From the NCBI GenBank assembly GCA_031213475.1, contig JARUPZ010000003.1:11379127-11443126 (forward strand): a DNA stretch of 64,000 bases, read 5' to 3'. The number at the start of each line of letters is the position of its first letter. The first letter of the stretch is position 1. Position numbers and translations under genes: made by a program. The notes beneath the pieces were generated by a model, which was not told where the DNA came from, did not search any database, and saw only the letters and a list, made by a program, of their open reading frames with translations. Source of the stretch: Nereocystis luetkeana. Lineage: Eukaryota > Sar > Phaeophyceae > Laminariales > Laminariaceae. This document shows, one piece after another, positions 57,709 through 64,000 of this stretch.

Positions 57709-57891
57709 ATGAAAAGCGTTCGAGCACTGTCTGTCATCAGTTTGCTTGTCTTTGTTTGTGTGAAGTCGCAGTTGGAGTTGGTGCGAGTGTGGAGAGAGAC
57801 CAGTCGGCCCCGGCACAGACGGCACCCCAGCAGGCGGGGTTTGGCTCAGACTGAGCGTCTGCTTTCTTTCCTTGGAAAACCAAGAACATAA
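57709..57891 (+). CDS. Possible small secreted protein, 60 residues
   Basis: ATG 57709 (CCTCGATGA) begins an ORF with a clear signal-peptide pattern: a basic start (MKSVRALS), a hydrophobic core (VISLLVFVCV) and a polar turn. The remainder is rich in Arg and His (RPRHRRHPSRRG) and ends at TAA 57889-57891. It could be a secreted basic peptide or the first exon of a larger protein. No family was recognised, and the small size makes chance possible. Confidence 0.28.
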   Translation: MKSVRALSVISLLVFVCVKSQLELVRVWRETSRPRHRRHPSRRGLAQTERLLSFLGKPRT

Positions 57892-59623
57892 GAAGGCTCG
57901 CGCGCCTCATTGTTCAATACGGGTACTATATTGCGGGACAGAGTGGTATGTCAGTACAGCAGTACGATAACACGGCGGGAGCAGGACGCCCCACCCCCCA
58001 ACATCCATCAATAGGTTGTGGTTTGCCTGGTCCATACGGCGGTAGTGTAAACTGGGAAGCAAGTCTGCCGATATCTGTACATCACACAGAACGTCTCCCC
58101 TCGCCTCTAAGAAACGCCCACGGCCCACGGCTCCGGTTCCGAGCGACCATGGAAGCCGGAAGCCTGCCCGTCCCTACGTACAGAAAGACGCACTCCTTTT
58201 ACGAAGTATGGTATCATAACGCCATGTAGAGTCCAGGTAGGTGGTGGTGGATCAGTAGGCACAGCTTGCAAGAAAAAATATTGAGCAGGTATTTATTTTC
58301 TGAAATCGGGGAGACGAAATATACGACGGTATCAAAGTGATGGACAGACGATTAGAGACAGAACATACATGTCTGTACCACACAGGGATTGGAAAGTATA
58401 AGACTATTACTTTTCGGTGTCGTGCATGTATTATATGGGTAAATTTCCCTCGTGGTATGGTATGTTTCAGTATATTAGGTCCGTAAGGGTCGAAGACGTC
58501 GTACGAATGTCATCTGTAACGACCCTACATACCATTGGAAAGTGTTCAAAGATATAAGGCATGCGGACAGACAGATAGACAAGTTTGCATTCACGAAAAC
58601 AGAGACTCACTTCTACAAACTGAGAATACCTTTTAAGCAAACACATCAGTCGCCGATTATGCGATTGTTGTGTGTATCGCGTTCCACGCATTCATCCGGC
58701 CATCATGCTCCGGCCCGCCGTCGTCATCATATATATAAGGATCAGCATTATTAGCCTAATCAGGGTAAAATGGGCCATGAAATAAATGTGGTGTATACTC
58801 GTACAGCAATAGTAATAGTTGCATTCATATTGATAGTATTAATAGTAGTCGTTGCATACGAGGATATGTACAGTAGAAGACACTTCATTGTGGATACTGC
58901 TTTACGCAACTGCTGTGCAGCCTTCCTTCATGGAAGGGTACATGCACGTACGTGTGTATCCGTTTCACCTTCTTATCTCATCATCATGAACTTTTTTTTG
59001 CTATTCCCGCTCGAACGGCTGGACACTCTGTGGTTGAGTTCATGCCGATGGCTGAGGTCACATGTTTCCGTACGAGCGTACGAGTGATACTAGCCTGTGG
59101 AATGCGCGTGCTACATGCATGCAAGCAGTAGGAGTACAACCTCTCTCTGTGGACTGCGCTTGCTTATAGTGGAACGCGTAAAAATGTGAAAATGGTAAAA
59201 ACAACATACCAGGTACCAGGTACCAGGTACATACAACAAACACCGCTGTAAACTCAAGGTATCATTTCAGCCGTTTGCTCCTGTTTTTTTCTGGTTACTC
59301 GTGGGGTTGGTTGGAGATTGTTTTTGCTTCGTTCCCCGTCTCATTGTGCTCATTTGGGGTCAGGCACGGCTTATGGAGCGCCATGCTGATCGCAGGAACA
59401 AGGACTACTATTAATAGCTATCGCAAGGATTGGGGTTTGCTGCCGTTGCGCAATAGGTGCCCCTCAAGATCTCAAGATCCGAAGATCCGTGGGGGGTGTT
59501 CCATTTTAGAGGGAAGCGTTATTTTTTGGGGACAATTCAAGCGAGGGAATCCCTCCTGCCACCTGGTGGTGTCAGTAGGTGTAAGAAGGAAGACAGCGCG
59601 GCTGCACTGCTTTTGTGCCTACC

Positions 59624-60799
59624 ATGTCGTCGTTCTTCGTGGTCATAGTGTTGGTATTGTCCTTCCCGGCAGCGTGCTGGTCATTCATCGCGCACGGACA
59701 GCATAGGCATGCCGGCAAAACACGCGTAGGAAAACATCAGGGGCGAAGCAGCCGCACATCAACAACAACGCGAGCGCAGGCAGCGGCAGGCTTCGTCGCG
59801 GCGAGAGGCAGCGGGCGAGCTGCTGCTTCGACTGGCCGGAGCGCCAAGCCCAGCAGGTACGATCAAATCGGTAAAGAGCGGGCAGCGAACAAGGAGACTC
59901 AACAACTCTTGTGTACGTGTTGTAATCATTCCCATCACTGACTGCTTGCACTGCTTGTTGCGGTGGGGAAAGGTGGTCTCCACGTTGCGCATGTATCGGT
60001 ATGATATTTGCTGCTGTAGCCCTGCCAACAATGTCGGGACCAACACACATCATGAGGCAAGGTACGATGAAGCACGAGTGTTTTGTGTTCCGTGGTAGGT
60101 CTTGGCTCTTTGCCGGTGCATGCCCACGAACACGTGTCAGACGAGAGTGCTCGGCACTTGATAACGCACAACCAGCTTCTGAAACGGATGACCAACTCTA
60201 CTCGTACTGCTACTCGTACTGACTGTATATTTCAGGTATTTTTTCATTTATTGGAGTTTGTATCATACCAGTATCTGGTACTCGTGTGGTGCAGAGACTT
60301 CATACTGAAACTACGAACGAGCGTGAGTAGTATGACGCACTCATTGAGTATAACTCACCATAATAATATACCAGGTACTCCACACTCCATGGGTGCGTAT
60401 ATATCTGTACAGCAGAGCTCTCCTGTGTACACGGTCGTGGTGTGGCGATGAAAAGCACTACAGGTCGTAGTACAACCACATACTACTACTGCTGTATGAG
60501 ATGTATACACCTACTTCTTATCTATCTTAGTTCTTGTCCGAATTCGGCCATCTTTCGGTCTGCGGATCTCTCCCGACTCTGACGCCATTCCGCGCGATCT
60601 TTAGCTCAGGCGTGCCCCCGCCTCGCCTGCAACGGCCGGCGTCGATGATCCGCGCGCTCAGCGCCGTACATTGCGGCTGAGCGAGACCTTGACGTTGAGA
60701 TCTACGACGACATCTCCGGAGAATCGTATATACCCTGTGAGCGTTTTGGCCCACCGCCACAGTCTACCGACAGGGCTGATGTCTTCGCTTTTTTTTCCG
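59624..60799 (+). CDS. Probable plastid-targeted protein, first two exons
   Basis: Exon 1 is 59624-59912: ATG in good context (ACCATGTCG), then MSSFFVVIVLVLSFPAACWS, a predicted signal peptide. The next residue is Phe (FIAHGQ), followed by about 55 residues rich in Arg, Ser, Thr and Ala and nearly free of acids. This is the pattern of a bipartite plastid leader in algae with a red secondary plastid. Exon 1 ends in phase 1 at a GTACGT donor. Exon 2, 60662-60799, starts after CTCAG with two bases that complete the split codon. It reads PYIAAERDLDVEIYDDISGE, then YIPCERFGPPPQSTDRADVF, and ends in phase 1 at another GTACGT donor. The mature protein is not recognised. An alternative exon 1 donor at 59857 would not fit exon 2. 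Later exons were not found with confidence. Confidence 0.5.
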
Positions 60800-62043
60800 G
60801 TACGTGTTCTCTGACCTTCGACCCATTGTGGGGGGGGCGGCTACCCGGCCGCCGTCACCACTGTCGAGGCCTGCGCGGGAGGCTGTGTGCTTGGATCTGG
60901 GAGGGGACTGGCACGTCCCGATCGCCCATGCCATCCAGGCTTCGTCGAGAACTGCCATCTGCCTCAAGAGCTCAAGAGGGATGACGGAGCTATGTATACC
61001 TACTACTAATATGTAGTCTAAAGGAGCACGTGTGGTATGTACAGCAGCAGCTGTGATGGAGTTACTCATGTCCTGTGAACGTTGCTGTGGGACTACGTTT
61101 GGTATGTACAGTAACAGCTGTGGTCGTCACCTACGCCTTGGACCATCGCATCACGGCTTACTACATACGTATACGTAGCTATCTCAGCTCTCGTGGGAAT
61201 ACATATAAATAGGGTTCCGACATAAAAAAGGCGTTTGCAAACGGGGATATAAGCATGTGTCGTTTTCTGTTCTTGCGGATGCAGAGTTGCAGAGTAGGAT
61301 GAGGCGCGTAGATGCGGCAGCATACGTTCGTGTGTCGAAGATACGTATGTACCTACCGCCAGCTGTGAGCGTTCCATATACTACGTCTGCGGGTTGGAGT
61401 ATGTGTGGCAGGTATCCAAGATACACACACGTATCTACATCGACTGCCGTTAGTTGTTTTAGGAACTGCTGTTGTTATTGCCGTCGTTGTTCGCCCGACA
61501 TGTACAGCATACGTACAATGCATCTGTCAGCTTTGTGACCAAGATACGAGTACACAAGTATGACTATATACTGTACAGCACCAATATCACATTTATTACA
61601 AGTACGGCAGCCACTATCGTGTGTAGAGTGCTCTCAACTGTTGGCAGTACGTATGGTCTTCATCCTTCCCCACAACGCTCCCTACACTACGTGTGCAGAG
61701 CGCTCTCAAGTCTTGGCATCACGTCTGGCCCCCATCCTTCGCCACGATGCAAATATTTTCGGCATCGCGGCCGCGGTCGAAGCCCCTTGTATCTATATAC
61801 TTCGTATATAGCAGTATACGTTCCTTTGGACGCCACTAAAGCGAGTGGAGATCTCGAAACTTCCGCCTATCGTCTCCGCCTGAGACCGGGATCCTTCGGT
61901 TTCCGGTCTCGGGGCCTGGCCGTCGCTTTCTCGTCCGCTCTCGTTGCAGGTTGCGTCGCCGGGTTTATTCCCGCATGCGTTGACAATCCGGCTCTTTTTT
62001 GTTTCATTCGCCAATAAATTTCTTGAAGAATGGAGAATCGCAG

Positions 62044-62131
62044 ATCTCGGTTGGCGGTCGTAGAATCCAGTCGGCGGCCGTAAAATCGGCTTTAGCCAGC
62101 GTGAAAGGGGTTCAGGACTTGAAAGGGTTAC
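62044..62131 (+). CDS. Possible internal exon
   Basis: After an AG (TCGCAG) the frame reads ISVGGRRIQSAAVKSALASV and KGVQDLKGLQ before a GGTACAG junction. The segment looks helical and protein-like and could belong to the gene starting at 59624, but phases and neighbours could not be fixed. It is preceded by a 180-residue open frame without recognisable domains. Confidence 0.15.
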
Positions 62132-62579
62132 AGGGTACAGTACCTCTTTTTGACGCGGTGCAGATTTGTACCTCTACTTGTCTCGCTTGTTTCCGTGAAC
62201 AGGTTATATCCGAGGGCGATAACCGAAGAACGAGTTTTTATCACTGGATTCAATTTCAAAGTTCAATGTCAACCAGTGTAAAATTGAGCAAAAACTACCG
62301 GGTGTATAAAAAAACCCGAAGTCGTGTACCAGGGTAGTACTGTGTGATACGATGTCATACGAGCACCGGTTTTCACATGTCGCGAGCGGATCTGCGTCGG
62401 TTGCTCTAAAATCTGGATGATATTGTCTGTACTCAGAAGGTCGAAAGGCTTTGTACAGCAGACGTCAAGAAAGCTTGTGAATTTATGCTCTTAGTGCCCG
62501 TACAGCAGTATATCAATCACTGGGACAGATGTAAGCTGGGTGTTCGCTGGCTAATTTTCGAGCGTATGGCTAGTAGCTA

Positions 62580-62684
62580 TTACGGGGGATCATAGTTAAC
62601 AGGACCTATGGTACACATAAAAACCTATATGCTTAACAATTTTTACTAACAATATTTGGTCCTGTTTACTATGGCCCCCCGTAA
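62580..62684. mobile_element. TA-flanked MITE (CCCCCGTAA family)
   Basis: 105 bp, ends TTACGGGGGATCATAGTTAA and TTTACTATGGCCCCCCGTAA, flanked by TA on both sides (62578-62579 and 62685-62686). Confidence 0.88.
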
Positions 62685-63603
62685 TAGTAACACCCTCCAT
62701 ACTAGCCTATCTCTCTAGAGAAAACAACGCTCCTCCCGCCATGTTGTTTGTTGTTGTTGTTCTCACATTAACTCACAATACAATGCAGTCCGTGGTCGCA
62801 GGACAGGCTCCAATAACTCTGGAGTGGAAGAAGTACCTCTAGTAAAACAGAGGCAAAAACAAAAAACAAGCATACGCACTCCACCACTGCGGACACCAGG
62901 GAAGCAAAAAGGAGACTATTAATAGCAGACAAAAACCTAAAAAAGAAGATGAAGCGGAGCAAAAAAACAAAACAAAACAAAAACAGAAGCAGATAGCAAA
63001 ACGCAAAAAAAGGCAAAACGGACCATACTAACAAAGACACAACGAGGTACGAACGGGAATGAAAGAAAAATGAAAAAAAGAAGGGACAAAAAAGCGATAA
63101 TCACGGGCGGGGGGGGAAAGAAAATACCAAAGGCAGGCACTGAAGCATACAGACACGCAAAGTTGCCCAGGTGGCACCATGCTAGTTACTTGGGCCCCAA
63201 AGAAGGGAGTGCATCATGACGATGATGGCCGTAACCAGGCTTCAGTCTGTTGGGCAGACCGCCTCCCTCCCCCATTCCCCCTCGTCCCCCTTTCGCCCCC
63301 TCCCTCTTCCCTGCCATTCTGCGCACTCGCGTTGGCGTCAACGGCTGTGGTCGTGGTTGCAGCTATTCTATGCCGTTCTGCCGATGCCTCCTTCTCATCT
63401 GTATGCCATTTCCGCATGAAGGCCTCCGCGCCTTCCGCGACCCGTCGGAACCATCTGCCGGCTTTCTGTGCTGCCTCGCGCCACCCTTGTCCCCCGCCGT
63501 GTGTTTCCTTACGGCTGTGTGTTTGCTGACGCTCCCTTCCACCCCACGGTTCGCCGCTGACTACTGCACGGACAGGCGTGCTTGCTGCACGACACCACGA
63601 GCG

Positions 63604-63759
63604 ATGCCCCCTATCCAGACCAGCGGCCGCCGCGATAGCGTGGGCCCACTAGGCATGTTCAGCCCGGATACGGTCTACTCGGCGAACGAAGTGATCGCGG
63701 CGGTGGCCGGGGGGTCGGTGGGCGTTTTGGGCACTCTGATTCAGCTTGAACTCAAGCAG
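63604..63759 (+). CDS. First exon of an unidentified gene, runs off the window
   Basis: ATG 63604 (AGCGATGCC) opens 52 codons ending in phase 0 at a GTGAGA donor (63760). After about 18 polar residues it reads MFSPDTVYSANEVIAAVAGG, then SVGVLGTLIQLELKQ. The segment from about residue 29 to 46 is small, hydrophobic and glycine-containing and could be a first membrane helix. The GG-SVGVLGTL pattern vaguely recalls the first helix of some seven-helix receptors, but the evidence is too short to name a family. Met18 is an alternative start. The gene continues beyond 64000. Confidence 0.5.
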
Positions 63760-63775
63760 GTGAGAAATTGACGAG

Positions 63776-64000
63776 GGCGGGACAGGCGGAGAAGGCACAG
63801 GGGGCAGAAATAGCCCGTCCCCGCTCTATGATGCTTGCCTCACTCACAACAAACGAGGAGGGGACAGGGCGCAGGGATAGCTCGTCCCCGTTTTAGTTGC
63901 CTGACTCATATCAAACGGGAAGGGGCAGAAGACAGGGGACAGGAATAGCTCGTCCCCGTTTTAGTTGCTTCATAACAAACGGGGGGGGACAGAAGACAGA
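63776..64000. repeat. Minisatellite of about 70-80 bp in the first intron
   Basis: Three diverging units share GGGGACAGG, ATAGCTCGTCCCCGTTTTAG (ATAGCCCGTCCCCGC in the first) and CATAACAAACGGG. The array continues to the window edge. Confidence 0.85.

Noticed and set aside
57907..58229. Opposing 93- and 73-residue frames
   Set aside because: Neither strand shows a motif, a plausible start context or splice structure.
58770..59087. 105-residue frame with a hydrophobic start
   Set aside because: The hydrophobic stretch comes from a low-complexity ATAGTAATAGT-type run.
62768..63140. Minus-strand Phe/Leu-rich frames
   Set aside because: Antisense of an A-rich low-complexity tract.

Overview
The window is nuclear DNA of an intron-rich eukaryote with very little coding sequence and many repeats. 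A predicted signal peptide followed by a basic, Ser/Ala/Arg-rich stretch that starts with Phe (59624-60799) resembles the bipartite plastid leader of algae with a red-derived secondary plastid. Introns are long (0.6-3.7 kb), and interstitial CCCTAA blocks point to TTAGGG-type telomeres. A brown alga or related stramenopile is my best guess. That is inference; no marker gene in the window settles it.

Left part, 1-35,200: a head-to-tail macrosatellite with a unit of about 16.6-16.7 kb. Copy 1 runs from the window edge to about 16,930, copy 2 to about 33,575, and copy 3 stops after about 1.6 kb. Matched positions drift only from about 16,630 to 16,730 apart, so the copies are recent. Each unit carries a variable 199-bp minisatellite, degenerate GGGGT/GAGGT tracts, two adjacent 760-bp inverted-repeat elements, a TTGCCTTGC satellite, an interstitial telomeric block, a 133-bp long hairpin, a 215-bp inverted-repeat element and two related short ORFs. 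Each unit also carries two gene pieces: a last exon with a polyA signal and, about 650 bp downstream, a first exon that looks like the myristoylated N-terminus of a Vps15/PIK3R4-type kinase. I found no further exons of either gene.

Junction, 35,200-41,300: the array ends inside the GGTGA minisatellite. Next come a copy of a dispersed repeat, a decayed non-LTR retrotransposon reverse transcriptase with its FADD box, and a 1,204-bp non-autonomous hAT-like element with perfect 15-bp terminal inverted repeats (TIRs) and an 8-bp target duplication. The rest is mostly gene-free, with one weak minus-strand exon candidate.

Middle, 41,401-55,188: a nine-exon plus-strand gene for a 356-residue class I SAM-dependent methyltransferase, reconstructed here with phase-compatible splice sites throughout. 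Its introns are packed with small inverted-repeat elements, some nested inside others. The last intron appears to be GC-AG and ends in a polypyrimidine tract of about 180 nt.

Right part, 55,200-64,000: a possible small secreted protein (57,709), two exons of a probable plastid-targeted protein (59,624-60,799), more small inverted-repeat elements, and the first exon of another plus-strand gene (63,604-63,759) that runs off the window. No tRNA, rRNA, CRISPR array or operon was recognised.
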